Origin: CAZSTA01 sp964609495 [NCBI: uncultured bacterium]
GTDB taxonomy: Bacteria > CAZSTA01
DNA length: 31,507 nucleotides
Assembly (NCBI GenBank): GCA_964609495.1
Contig: CAZSTA010000019.1
Span: 1 to 31,507, forward strand
Direction of reading: 5' to 3'
The notes under the pieces were generated by a model. It ran no database searches and was not told where the DNA came from. It saw only the letters and a program-made list of their open reading frames with translations. Positions within the stretch are counted from its first letter, which is position 1. Each line of letters begins with the position of its first letter. Below, piece after piece: positions 8,839 to 15,581 of the stretch. A program made the translations under genes and the position numbers.

Positions 8839-8841
8839 CTT

Positions 8842-9558
8842 TTAGTCTTCCAAGGGTTTGATGGACAACCCATTCTTATTTATTTCCATAGGGAATATAT
8901 CCAAGGGATGGTCTACCCTTCTCATTTTGATTACTTCTAATGTTCTGGATACCTTTGTTTCCAACTCACTGATCTTTATCTTAATCACCCCATCGGAGAT
9001 AAATTTCAAAACCTCGCTGGCAACTTGGAAATCCTTCCCATCTTCCGAGAGCAACAAAACTGTTTGACCTGCCTTCCTTAATTCTCCTGCTAATTCATAC
9101 AACCCTCTTCTCACATCAGCAAGAGAAGGAGTAAAAAGCGAAAGTTGAGAGCTACGTGCTAGAGGGGCTTTCCATCTTGGTTTGGTGATATATAAGGACA
9201 AGCATGTTACTGTATCCAGAACTAACCTGTCTGGCTTCTTTTTCTTGATAGTATTCACTATGTTCTTAAAAGTCTTGTCAAAGTTGAAGGGCACCATGGT
9301 CAATATAGACAAGTTTTTCTGCCTATCTAAATCCCAACCAAAACCCAATGCCGTCTTTTTAAGACTTTCCATTGGTTCTTCAAAAGAGATATAGAGGACT
9401 TTTTCTTTATTTTTGGCACCTTCCCTGGCAAATTGGAGACCAAAAGTGGATTTACCTGCTCCTGCATCCCCAATGACTTCGATCAAAGAACCCTTTTCAA
9501 AACCACCTTGCAGTATTTTATCCAAGTATGAAATACCTGTCTTGATTTTTGTATTCAT
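8842..9558 (-). CDS. KaiC/RadA-like RecA-fold ATPase
   Basis: This single-domain KaiC-type ATPase of about 238 residues begins TKIKTGISYLDKILQGGFEKG, the standard KaiC entry sequence. Walker A is GDAGAGKST (30-38) and Walker B RLVLDTV (Asp 115); the ISFEEP strand after Walker A is also typical. Single-domain KaiC homologues are widespread in archaea and act as ATP-dependent regulators or recombinase relatives. I chose ATG 9558 because homologues start at this point; GTG 9567 extends it by three codons. An archaeal-looking TATA box (AAATATATAAAG on the minus strand, centred near 9595) lies about 28 bp upstream of the GTG, and no bacterial -35/-10 pair is evident. It heads the operon KaiC, V4R, cis-prenyltransferase-like, HD. 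Confidence 0.85.
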   Translation of the reverse strand: MNTKIKTGISYLDKILQGGFEKGSLIEVIGDAGAGKSTFGLQFAREGAKNKEKVLYISFEEPMESLKKTALGFGWDLDRQKNLSILTMVPFNFDKTFKNIVNTIKKKKPDRLVLDTVTCLSLYITKPRWKAPLARSSQLSLFTPSLADVRRGLYELAGELRKAGQTVLLLSEDGKDFQVASEVLKFISDGVIKIKISELETKVSRTLEVIKMRRVDHPLDIFPMEINKNGLSIKPLED

Positions 9559-9587
9559 TATTATCACAAATATATTTTTGGATTCCG

Positions 9588-9605
9588 GGCTTTATATATT
9601 TATTC
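9588..9605. promoter_or_regulatory. Bidirectional archaeal-type TATA region
   Basis: GGCTTTATATATTTATT is AT-symmetric and sits between two divergent genes. Leftward it reads AATAAATATATAAAGCC, about 28 bp before the KaiC-like start. Rightward TTTATATATT lies about 30 bp before the GTG of the small repeat protein. Both distances suit archaeal TATA boxes with short leaders. Promoter function is inferred. Confidence 0.45.
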
Positions 9606-9627
9606 GTATCGGCATCACCCGCAAGAG

Positions 9628-9864
9628 GTGGGCAAAACAGCCAAAAAACAAAGGTTTCAAATCTTCTTTATGAAAAACGAAAACATTGATGAAATAAGGG
9701 TGCCAGAGTGGGTGAAATTCGTAATGTCCTGTGTTCAGGTCCACCAACCTGCTCTCCGCAAATATATGCTCAAAGAAAAAACTGAAGAAACGAAAACACC
9801 AGAGTGGGTGAAGTTCGTGATGTCCTGCGTTCAGGCCCGCCAACCTGCTCACAAAAAAGCTTAA
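9628..9864 (+). CDS. Small protein with two PEWVKFVMSCVQ repeats
   Basis: The 78-residue protein contains two near-identical blocks, PEWVKFVMSCVQVHQPA and PEWVKFVMSCVQARQPA, 32 residues apart. The 52-bp DNA repeats (9703-9754 and 9799-9850) differ at five sites, all transitions; three are silent in this frame and two change residues (V/A and H/R). That pattern favours coding on this strand. Each block has one cysteine and ends in basic sequence. The GTG 9628 start has AAGAGG directly before it; ATG 9670 is another choice and has both repeats downstream. I know of no function. It lies divergent to the KaiC operon and ahead of the integrase, followed by a TATA-like GCTTAAATA at about 9863. Confidence 0.5.
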   Translation: MGKTAKKQRFQIFFMKNENIDEIRVPEWVKFVMSCVQVHQPALRKYMLKEKTEETKTPEWVKFVMSCVQARQPAHKKA

Positions 9865-10012
9865 ATACTTCTTCCGCCAATTATTTCTTGAGAGGTACGC
9901 ATTATCTGTGAAAAAAGGGCATTACACTTTTCGCTTCATGCCCGGCAGGGGCATGGCATGAAAAGCACAATGCCTACGTGCCTCTCTTAAAGATGTCCGT
10001 AGGTATTCACTC
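9865..10012 (+). promoter_or_regulatory. Integrase leader with hairpin and start-proximal inverted repeat
   Basis: Three signals lie here. A TATA-like GCTTAAATAC starts just inside the left edge. A nested hairpin at about 9930-9966 is built on CTTTTC, ATGCC and their complements, with an inner ATGCCC/GGGCAT. An imperfect inverted repeat pairs AATGCCTACG (9969-9978) with CGTAGGTATT (9998-10007), 9 of 10 matching, and ends five bases before the integrase ATG. These could be operators or recombination arms; no experiment is implied. Confidence 0.4.
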
Positions 10013-11206
10013 ATGCCAACTGAGTCTGAGGCAGCAGATAGAGAATTGAACAATGCCAAGAAAAGGGTCCAAAGGTTAGATACATCCCCCCGCAATCGAA
10101 AGGACATCTTGGATTTTGCATCTTTCTGCTTCGCAGAGGGTCTGAGCACTCGCCGTGTGATAAAATATATGAGCACTCTTTGCACTATAGCTAAGCGACT
10201 TCGCAAAGAGTTTCGCAAGGTCACTCGTGCGGATATACAAGCGTTAGTAGAAGGAATCGAACGTTCAGACTATTCTGGTTGGACCAAGCGTGATTTCCGT
10301 ATTACCCTGAAGAAGTTTTTTCGCTGGCTTCGGGGCACGGAAGAATATCCAGATGAAGTAAAGTGGCTACGCACAGGCTTCCACGATGAACGCCAGAAGT
10401 TGCCAGAAGAATTGCTCACCCCGCAGGAAGTGCAGGCAATGATTGTAGCAGCCCGGACCGCCCGCGACAAAGCCTTGATTGCTTCACTTTACGAAAGCGG
10501 GTGTAGAATAGGTGAGCTTCGCTCACTTCGCATCAAGCAGTTACAGCAGCACTCCTACGGTTTTCAAATCACAGTCGAAGGTAAGAAACGCCCCAGGCGA
10601 CTCTTGCTTATCGCTTGTGCTCCCTACCTTACTACTTGGCTAAATCAACATCCTAGAAGGGAAGACCCGAACGCCCCTTTGTGGATTAAATCAGACCACC
10701 GTGCCACGCAGCTCTCCCACGCCCGGGTTACGCATATTCTCAAAACATCTGCTAAGCGAGCGGGAATTTCCAAGGCTGTGAACCCTTACAACTTTCGCCA
10801 CAGCAGAGCCACCCACCTTGCCAATCACCTTACTGAAGCTCAAATGAATGTGTACTTAGGATGGGTCCAGGGCTCTGACATGGCTTCAAGGTATGTGCAC
10901 CTCTCCGGCCGAGATATAGACCATGTCTTGCTCAAACTCAACCACATACCCACTTCTGAGGAAGATAAGGCCAAAGACAACTTCTCCCTAAAGTCCTGCG
11001 CAAGGTGTAATCTCAAGAACCCACCAGGCCACAAGTTCTGCTCCCGCTGTGGTGCCATCTTGGACGAAGAGACTGCCCGAGAGGAAATGAAGAAAAACCT
11101 ATACAAAAGCGGAGCAAGTGGAGTCATGGAGAGGCTTATTCGGGATGACGAGTTCCGGGCTATGCTCGAAAGGAAAATCGAGGAACTCGGCAAAGATAAC
11201 AGGTAG
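10013..11206 (+). CDS. Tyrosine recombinase (integrase) with C-terminal zinc ribbon
   Basis: The 397-residue protein is a phage-type tyrosine integrase of the kind common in archaea. A SAM-like core-binding domain covers about 25-125. The catalytic set is R165 (GCRIGELRSL), K191 or K192, R262 in YNFRHSRATHL, W284 in LGW, and the nucleophile Y294 in SRYVHLSG. The usual first His of HxxR is replaced by Tyr 259, and the second His by W284; both are seen in archaeal relatives as far as I know. A zinc ribbon follows (C329, C332, C343, C346) with a charged helical tail. It would insert and excise the element. No flanking tRNA or attachment site was found. The start is just after an inverted repeat. 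Confidence 0.9.
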   Translation: MPTESEAADRELNNAKKRVQRLDTSPRNRKDILDFASFCFAEGLSTRRVIKYMSTLCTIAKRLRKEFRKVTRADIQALVEGIERSDYSGWTKRDFRITLKKFFRWLRGTEEYPDEVKWLRTGFHDERQKLPEELLTPQEVQAMIVAARTARDKALIASLYESGCRIGELRSLRIKQLQQHSYGFQITVEGKKRPRRLLLIACAPYLTTWLNQHPRREDPNAPLWIKSDHRATQLSHARVTHILKTSAKRAGISKAVNPYNFRHSRATHLANHLTEAQMNVYLGWVQGSDMASRYVHLSGRDIDHVLLKLNHIPTSEEDKAKDNFSLKSCARCNLKNPPGHKFCSRCGAILDEETAREEMKKNLYKSGASGVMERLIRDDEFRAMLERKIEELGKDNR

Positions 11207-11272
11207 AGTGCTTATTCTCGTCCAGTAACTTCTTTTTCTCCTTCATCTGCACGAATAGCAAGCCCTCTCTCC

Positions 11273-11307
11273 GACAGCCTAAAATGCTGACCTGCCAATA
11301 GGCTGTC
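11273..11307. promoter_or_regulatory. Perfect 9-bp inverted repeat abutting a start codon
   Basis: GACAGCCTA (11273-11281) and TAGGCTGTC (11299-11307) are exact reverse complements 17 bp apart, and the right arm touches the ATG at 11308. The placement resembles the dyad before the integrase gene, and both contain GCCTA. A repressor site or translation-blocking hairpin is inferred. Confidence 0.45.
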
Positions 11308-11493
11308 ATGACAAGCGACTATCGTTCTGATCGTCCCCGCCCCAGAAAATGTAGCAAGTGTATCTGCGGGATTGAGAATGACAGGGGCATCTGGTGTGCA
11401 ATACTCAAGAAAATCCCTACTCCAAGGGAGGTCAAACGCTGCCGCCGCTTCTGCCCGAAGGTGATACTAGATGATGCTGAAAACGATGCTTAA
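11308..11493 (+). CDS. Small cysteine-rich protein, probable zinc binder
   Basis: The 61-residue product contains six cysteines, in CSKCIC, GIWCAI and KRCRRFCPK, in a basic background, followed by an acidic tail. The spacing suggests a small metal-binding fold; no named family is recognised. It sits between the integrase and the OB-fold-like genes, same strand, with a perfect inverted repeat directly before its ATG. Such small zinc proteins are often regulators or DNA-binding accessories in archaeal plasmids and viruses. That role is a guess from context. Confidence 0.5.
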   Translation: MTSDYRSDRPRPRKCSKCICGIENDRGIWCAILKKIPTPREVKRCRRFCPKVILDDAENDA

Positions 11494-11567
11494 GAGAAAG
11501 AATTTCAATTCACGCTTCCTCGCAATCACGCCAAACAATCAGCAGGAGATATACCGGGTTTGCCCTG

Positions 11568-11618
11568 GTGTTAAGCTCAGGGATTGCCTAGGCTTTACCT
11601 AGCGGGGGAGGAGGAGGT
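11568..11618 (+). promoter_or_regulatory. Leader with GCCTAGGC palindrome and very strong Shine-Dalgarno
   Basis: Before the ATG at 11624 the leader reads GGGGGAGGAGGAGG, an unusually long Shine-Dalgarno tract ending near 11617. Just upstream are the 8-bp palindrome GCCTAGGC (11586-11593) and, further up, a CCCTG/CAGGG stem. The GCCTA core recurs in the dyads before the integrase and cysteine-rich genes. Confidence 0.4.
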
Positions 11619-11623
11619 ATCTT

Positions 11624-12070
11624 ATGAGAGGAGTTATCGAGCAGATTTGGGAGAATGAAACCCGCAATGGCAAGAAATACCTTACCGTGCGGATAGACGG
11701 CGAACGATACAGCATCTGGGATAAGAAGAACTTCGACGACCTTCAGGAAGGAAAAGAAATCGAATATGAATTTCGCCAGAGCGGGAAGTACAAGCACCTC
11801 ACGGATGTCAAACCAGTAGGGGAAGAAAAAGGTTCAGCGGAGCAAGGAGAGCTAACCTACAGACCAAGTAACAAGGATATACATATCACCAGGATGAGCT
11901 GCCTGAAATCAGCCACCGAGATCGTGGCGCCTGTTTACATGGATATAGAGAGCAAGCAGGAGCTGGTCATAGAACTCGCCAAGCGGTTTGAACGCTACGT
12001 GTTCGAGGATGACCTCGGAGCTTTAACTCAGGAAGATGAAGGTGAGCAGGATGCAGGGAAGAGTGGATAA
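11624..12070 (+). CDS. OB-fold-like protein A, possible ssDNA-binding protein
   Basis: This 148-residue protein has an N-terminal beta-rich domain (GVIEQIWENETRNGKKYLTV, then GERYSIWD, LQEGKEIEYEF and YKHLTDV) laid out like an OB fold. A linker and a helical C-terminus with ITRMSCLKSATEI follow. It is clearly paralogous to the next gene, with the same order of strands and the same C-terminal motif. Small OB-fold proteins with such tails in archaeal viruses and plasmids commonly bind single-stranded DNA, so a role in replication or recombination is inferred. It has the strongest Shine-Dalgarno in the window and overlaps the next gene by 20 bp. The downstream RecB-like nuclease supports a DNA-processing unit. 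Confidence 0.65.
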   Translation: MRGVIEQIWENETRNGKKYLTVRIDGERYSIWDKKNFDDLQEGKEIEYEFRQSGKYKHLTDVKPVGEEKGSAEQGELTYRPSNKDIHITRMSCLKSATEIVAPVYMDIESKQELVIELAKRFERYVFEDDLGALTQEDEGEQDAGKSG

Positions 12071-12515
12071 AATCTGGCACAACCAGAGGACAGACGGCTC
12101 TGAGTACTGGGCACTGTCCATTAACGGTGAGCGTTACACCATTTGGGAAAAGGACCTCATAGCAGACATCAAGGAAGGAGACTTGGTCGAGTTTGCCTTC
12201 ACCTTTTCCGGTCGCTATCGCAACCTCACCGGGATCAGGCGACTGGCCTCTTCAGCCTTCACCACCGCAGACAAACTCGTTTCAGACCCGACATCCCTGC
12301 GAATAACGAGGATGAACTGTCTCCGGACCGCCGCGGAGATGCTCAAGGACACCACCTTGCTCCCAGAGCAGAAAGTCTCCTTGGCTATAACCATGGCGCA
12401 ACAGCTCGAAAACCATGTCTTGGGTAACCCGGAGAATTCTGAATTGCAAGAGGTGATGAGACAAAAGGAAGACGACTGGCCAGACCTTCAAGACCAGCAG
12501 GAGGGAGGAGCATGA
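12051..12515 (+). CDS. OB-fold-like protein B, paralogue of protein A
   Basis: The product of about 154 residues aligns along its length with the preceding protein: QGRVDKIWHN with RGVIEQIWEN, INGERYTIWEKD with IDGERYSIWDKK, and ITRMNCLRTAAEM with ITRMSCLKSATEI. I set the start at ATG 12051 because it aligns with the paralogue's start; ATG 12036 would add five residues. The gene overlaps its neighbours on both sides: 20 bp with protein A and 4 bp (ATGA) with the nuclease, so all three are translationally coupled. Two diverged copies kept side by side suggest a heteromer or separate roles. Single-stranded DNA binding is inferred, not shown. Confidence 0.65.
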   Translation: MQGRVDKIWHNQRTDGSEYWALSINGERYTIWEKDLIADIKEGDLVEFAFTFSGRYRNLTGIRRLASSAFTTADKLVSDPTSLRITRMNCLRTAAEMLKDTTLLPEQKVSLAITMAQQLENHVLGNPENSELQEVMRQKEDDWPDLQDQQEGGA

Positions 12516-13258
12516 ACGATGAACCTCACTTGTCGGTCAGCCAGCTCAGGACATACATGCAGTGCCCTTTGCAGTATTTCTTCCGCTACGTCTGCGGAGT
12601 GGAGAGACCCCCTACTCCCGAACTCATTCTGGGCCGCACTATCCACGAGACGTTGCACGACAACTACCGCCAGAAGATTGAAAGCCATCGCGATTTGCCC
12701 CTTTCCCAGATTACGGACATCTTCAGCGACCACTGGGACAGGGAAGTCAAGGAAGCCGAGTTTCAAGATGATGAGAACTCCGGACACTTCAAGGACCAGG
12801 GCATCCAGTTGCCTACCGCCTACCACCAAGGTGTCTCCCCCGTGGTCCAGCCCATTGAAGTGGAGAAGGAATTCCTTTTTGATACCGGAGTTACCGAACT
12901 GCCGCTGAAAGGCTACATAGACCTCATTGACGACCAGCACTACATCATAGACCACAAGACCAGCAAGCGGAGCTTCCCCAAGGACGCCGCTGATAGGAAC
13001 ATCCAGCTGACCGCCTATGCCTTGGCCCATCGGAAACTTTACGGAGACAAAGAGAGAGGCGTGAGGATGGATATAATGGTAAAGACCAAACAGCCCAAGA
13101 TACAGCAGCTGCAGTCAACCAGAAGTCAGGCGGATATAGACCGCTTCCTGCGCCTCGCTAAGAATGTCGAAGATGACATAAAGGCTGGCATCTTCTACCC
13201 GAATGAGAACTATATGTGCAGTCCCTGTGGGTACAGGGAAATGTGCGATGAGTGGTAG
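12512..13258 (+). CDS. RecB/Cas4-type PD-(D/E)XK nuclease with Fe-S cysteines
   Basis: The 248-residue protein has all marks of the RecB/AddB/Cas4 nuclease fold. It starts SVSQLRTYMQCPLQYFF (C18) and LGRTIHETLHD (H45). The core is GYIDLID (D137) and IIDHKTSK (D147, K149), and Q165 lies in the QLTAYA helix. The end is CSPCGYREMC (C236, C239, C245), which with C18 makes the usual four iron-sulfur ligands. Such enzymes degrade or trim DNA ends. The ATG overlaps the upstream stop, so it is made together with the two OB-fold-like proteins, a pairing that resembles exonuclease plus ssDNA-binding protein recombination modules. No cas1 or cas2 gene is nearby, so an adaptation role is unlikely. Confidence 0.85.
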   Translation: MNDEPHLSVSQLRTYMQCPLQYFFRYVCGVERPPTPELILGRTIHETLHDNYRQKIESHRDLPLSQITDIFSDHWDREVKEAEFQDDENSGHFKDQGIQLPTAYHQGVSPVVQPIEVEKEFLFDTGVTELPLKGYIDLIDDQHYIIDHKTSKRSFPKDAADRNIQLTAYALAHRKLYGDKERGVRMDIMVKTKQPKIQQLQSTRSQADIDRFLRLAKNVEDDIKAGIFYPNENYMCSPCGYREMCDEW

Positions 13259-13463
13259 AAAGTTTTTACCCCGTGCTGCTAATCTTTCCTTGGCGAAACA
13301 ATCCTGGTGGGCAGCCTGCCTCTTTTAACCTTTTGAGTGAGGCTTTCTAAGAAGGGGTTATTTTTAACTAAAGTCTTTTTTTTCTACTATTACTTACCCC
13401 TCTTCCAAGGCTTCCAGGGGCTTCCTGGTGGCTCTCCGTTGATTTTAGAAATGATGTCAAACA

Positions 13464-14024
13464 TCAATCTCCATTCCCTATCTCTTCGTAAGGCTTGCTC
13501 ATCCACTTGATCTCCTCTTCTGTGGGAACCTGGTAGCCGCCCGCAACCCTGCCATTGGTAAGCTCCCTCAGTGCCCTTGGATCGATCATAGATGCAGGAT
13601 TGAGTGAAGGAGCAGGCTGGAAACTGCTGGAATATCCTGCAAGCCCTGGGTTGTTGAGCTGGGCTGCATTGGGGGTGATGTTGAAGCTGACCTTGGCGCC
13701 GCCCGGAGGCATGCCATACATCCCCTCAGTGTAGGCAGGAAGGGCAGTTCTTATAGTGTCGTTGGCTATTGCGTTCATTGTCCTCAGGTTGTTGATGTGC
13801 TGGCGGTGTAGCCTGAGTATAATCCACAAAATCCCAGCCGCGAAGATGATGACTAAGATAGCCCAGTAAATCATCTTCTTCTCTTCCATAGTGAAAGCTT
13901 GCGACATCGAATTTGCCAGCGACACGAAAAAGGCAATGACCAAGATAGAAATCAATATCGCTATCGTCGCGCCGATGAAAATGGCTATGATTTGCCCGGT
14001 AGTGAGGCCATTTTCTCTTTCCAT
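13464..14024 (-). CDS. Small protein with two membrane helices
   Basis: This 186-residue protein has two clear transmembrane segments, at about 9-34 (IIAIFIGATIAILISILVIA) and 50-68 (IYWAILVIIFAAGILWIIL), then a soluble Pro/Asn/Ala-rich tail of about 115 residues. A good Shine-Dalgarno (AAGGAGGA) precedes the ATG. It follows the FtsK-like gene on the same strand after 111 bp, and the rest of its strand is free of genes until the convergent nuclease. The FtsK-like protein lacks membrane helices, so this protein may anchor it; that is inferred from adjacency. No family is recognised. Confidence 0.65.
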   Translation of the reverse strand: MERENGLTTGQIIAIFIGATIAILISILVIAFFVSLANSMSQAFTMEEKKMIYWAILVIIFAAGILWIILRLHRQHINNLRTMNAIANDTIRTALPAYTEGMYGMPPGGAKVSFNITPNAAQLNNPGLAGYSSSFQPAPSLNPASMIDPRALRELTNGRVAGGYQVPTEEEIKWMSKPYEEIGNGD

Positions 14025-14050
14025 TTTGATTTTCCTCCTTTTGTTAGAAC

Positions 14051-14217
14051 TTCGTTCACTTCGTTCTTATCTCATTTTTTGGCTGAAAACTGGCAGAAAT
14101 CGTAAAATGACTGATGCACGAACGAAGCCAAAAGTTCAGCTCTGCAAAGACTTTTTTGCCTCGTTCAGGCCCAATAAATAGAACACTTCGTTCAGCCTTC
14201 GTTCGTTCACTTTGTTC
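14051..14217. repeat. Cluster of TTCGTTC heptamers
   Basis: TTCGTTC occurs at 14051-14057, 14060-14066, 14187-14193, 14198-14204 and 14202-14208, with near copies at 14160-14166 and 14211-14217 and an inverted GAACGAA near 14120. Part lies in the gap between the membrane protein and the FtsK-like gene, and part codes the last residues of the FtsK-like protein (NEVNE-like). Irregular spacing argues against a classical iteron array. Confidence 0.45.
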
Positions 14218-15521
14218 GTATCGGTTTTGTATCTTTTCGGTAAAATCACCTTGAGTTTATTCAAGCTCTCCATAATATTGGCAGCCGTCCTGGAACCGAA
14301 TCCCAAATCTTTCACAAGCTTTTCCCGCGACGCTTCACCCCTGTCGCGAAGGTAGAACCAGACCTCGACTGGGATATTCTCAGCCTTTATCTTTTTCCTC
14401 TCCTTCAGGCCTCTCATTTCGTCAGGTTCTCTTTCTTCTCTCAGCTTTTCAAGGGGAGAAAAGATATCCCCGCTCAGCAAGATAAGCCTTGGCTTTTCCA
14501 TACTTTCTGCTGTCCTGGGTAAAGCTTTAATCCTGCTGGGGTTGACAAGAGGGGTCTGAACCCGCTGGTTTCTGGGCCCCAGCACCACGACAGCGTCGCC
14601 TTCACCTTCAAGAAGATGGCAGTCAAGCTTGGGATGTCCTGAAACCAGGGCACTTTCTCTGGCGTTCCAGACCTGGAAGATAACCCTGAAGGTCAAGTTC
14701 TGCCTGATTACCGGGGAGCCTCCGAAGACGTCCTTGCTCCCGGTCTGGGTTGCCAAAACCAGGATTATCCCTTCGCTCCTTCCCCTTTCAATCAGACGCT
14801 CCACATAAAAGGTAGCCCTCTTCTTCTTAGCTAAAAGATTGGTGAACTCGTCAAGCACCACCACTACCCTCTCGCCTTTCATCACCCGTTTGCTCCTTAG
14901 CTCCATCTCCACCTCAAGTTCGGAAAGCATGTGGGTTATGATGTCCGGGTCATCGGTTATCGGGTAAAGCAGGGGTTTAGTCCCTTCGAAATCAGCGAAG
15001 TCCATAATCTTGGGGCTGTAGATTACGAGCCTCGTGCTGCCATCGGTGCGTTCCGCAATCTGCGTTATGATACAGCGCAGGAATTCGCTCTTACCGCTTC
15101 CGCTGGTACCGAATATTCCGAGATGGGGCGCCACATTAGTCCCCAGCTTCTGCATCACCACTTCCCCTTTCGGGCTTACGCCCAAGATGATGTTCAAGGG
15201 GTTGTCAAGGGCCCTTGGACGGAAGCTCCGCACCCTCTCCGTAACGCCCGTCAGGGTCACCAGTTGGCGGTGAGGGGAGGGAATCATTAACTCATAGCAT
15301 CCATTTCCGAGCGTGAGCGAGACTTTAGCTGGCTTAACGCCGAGGGCGACCGCAAGCTCCTCTTGATACTTGGCAATGTTCTTGACATCGGGGATACTGC
15401 TGTAGATGGGGAAGGTAAGGTGTCTCGGTCCGATGATGGGCTTCCCGACAACGACATTCTTTTCAAGCAGAGAGAAAACGTCGTAAATCTTATCTATGCA
15501 ATACAAAAGATAAATGCGCAT
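14136..15521 (-). CDS. FtsK/SpoIIIE-like DNA translocase
   Basis: The 461-residue protein begins with an FtsK beta-type domain (residues 33-90: HLTFPIYSSIPDVKNIA, then YELMIPSP). The motor follows with Walker A GTSGSGKS (138-145), Walker B VVVVLDEFTNL (D224, E225) and the sensor-like LVLATQTGS. A winged helix occupies about 375-440. FtsK motors pump double-stranded DNA. Full-length FtsK has membrane helices, which are absent here, and the next gene encodes a two-helix membrane protein. Single FtsK-like proteins of this design move conjugative elements of actinobacteria as double-stranded DNA, so a transfer role is possible. AGGTGA precedes the ATG. The C-terminus is encoded by a TTCGTTC repeat cluster. 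Confidence 0.85.
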   Translation of the reverse strand: MRIYLLYCIDKIYDVFSLLEKNVVVGKPIIGPRHLTFPIYSSIPDVKNIAKYQEELAVALGVKPAKVSLTLGNGCYELMIPSPHRQLVTLTGVTERVRSFRPRALDNPLNIILGVSPKGEVVMQKLGTNVAPHLGIFGTSGSGKSEFLRCIITQIAERTDGSTRLVIYSPKIMDFADFEGTKPLLYPITDDPDIITHMLSELEVEMELRSKRVMKGERVVVVLDEFTNLLAKKKRATFYVERLIERGRSEGIILVLATQTGSKDVFGGSPVIRQNLTFRVIFQVWNARESALVSGHPKLDCHLLEGEGDAVVVLGPRNQRVQTPLVNPSRIKALPRTAESMEKPRLILLSGDIFSPLEKLREEREPDEMRGLKERKKIKAENIPVEVWFYLRDRGEASREKLVKDLGFGSRTAANIMESLNKLKVILPKRYKTDTNKVNERRLNEVFYLLGLNEAKKSLQS

Positions 15522-15548
15522 AATTTTTCACCTTTTTCTAATCTGTGC

Positions 15549-15577
15549 TTGTCTTAAACCAAAAAATCTGATATAAT
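15549..15577 (+). promoter_or_regulatory. Sigma70-type promoter for a possible structured RNA
   Basis: TTGTCT (15549-15554) and TATAAT (15572-15577) are 17 bp apart, a near-consensus bacterial promoter reading rightward. No coding region follows on this strand; a strongly foldable stretch begins at about 15584. Confidence 0.5.
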
Positions 15578-15581
15578 AGCA

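Noticed and set aside
9703-9850. Two direct repeats as a mini CRISPR array
   Set aside because: Only two 52-bp copies that code for protein; no cas genes and no further spacers.
9592-9852. Minus-strand frame with repeated HELHPLW-like text
   Set aside because: The differences between the two repeat units are mostly silent on the plus strand, and the frame covers the shared TATA region, so the plus-strand reading is preferred.
12512-13258. Cas4 of a CRISPR adaptation module
   Set aside because: The fold and Fe-S cysteines fit Cas4, but no cas1, cas2 or repeats are present; the coupling to OB-fold-like genes points to recombination.
14051-14217. Iterons of a replication origin
   Set aside because: Spacing is irregular, several copies lie within the FtsK-like coding end, and the initiator gene is 8 kb away.
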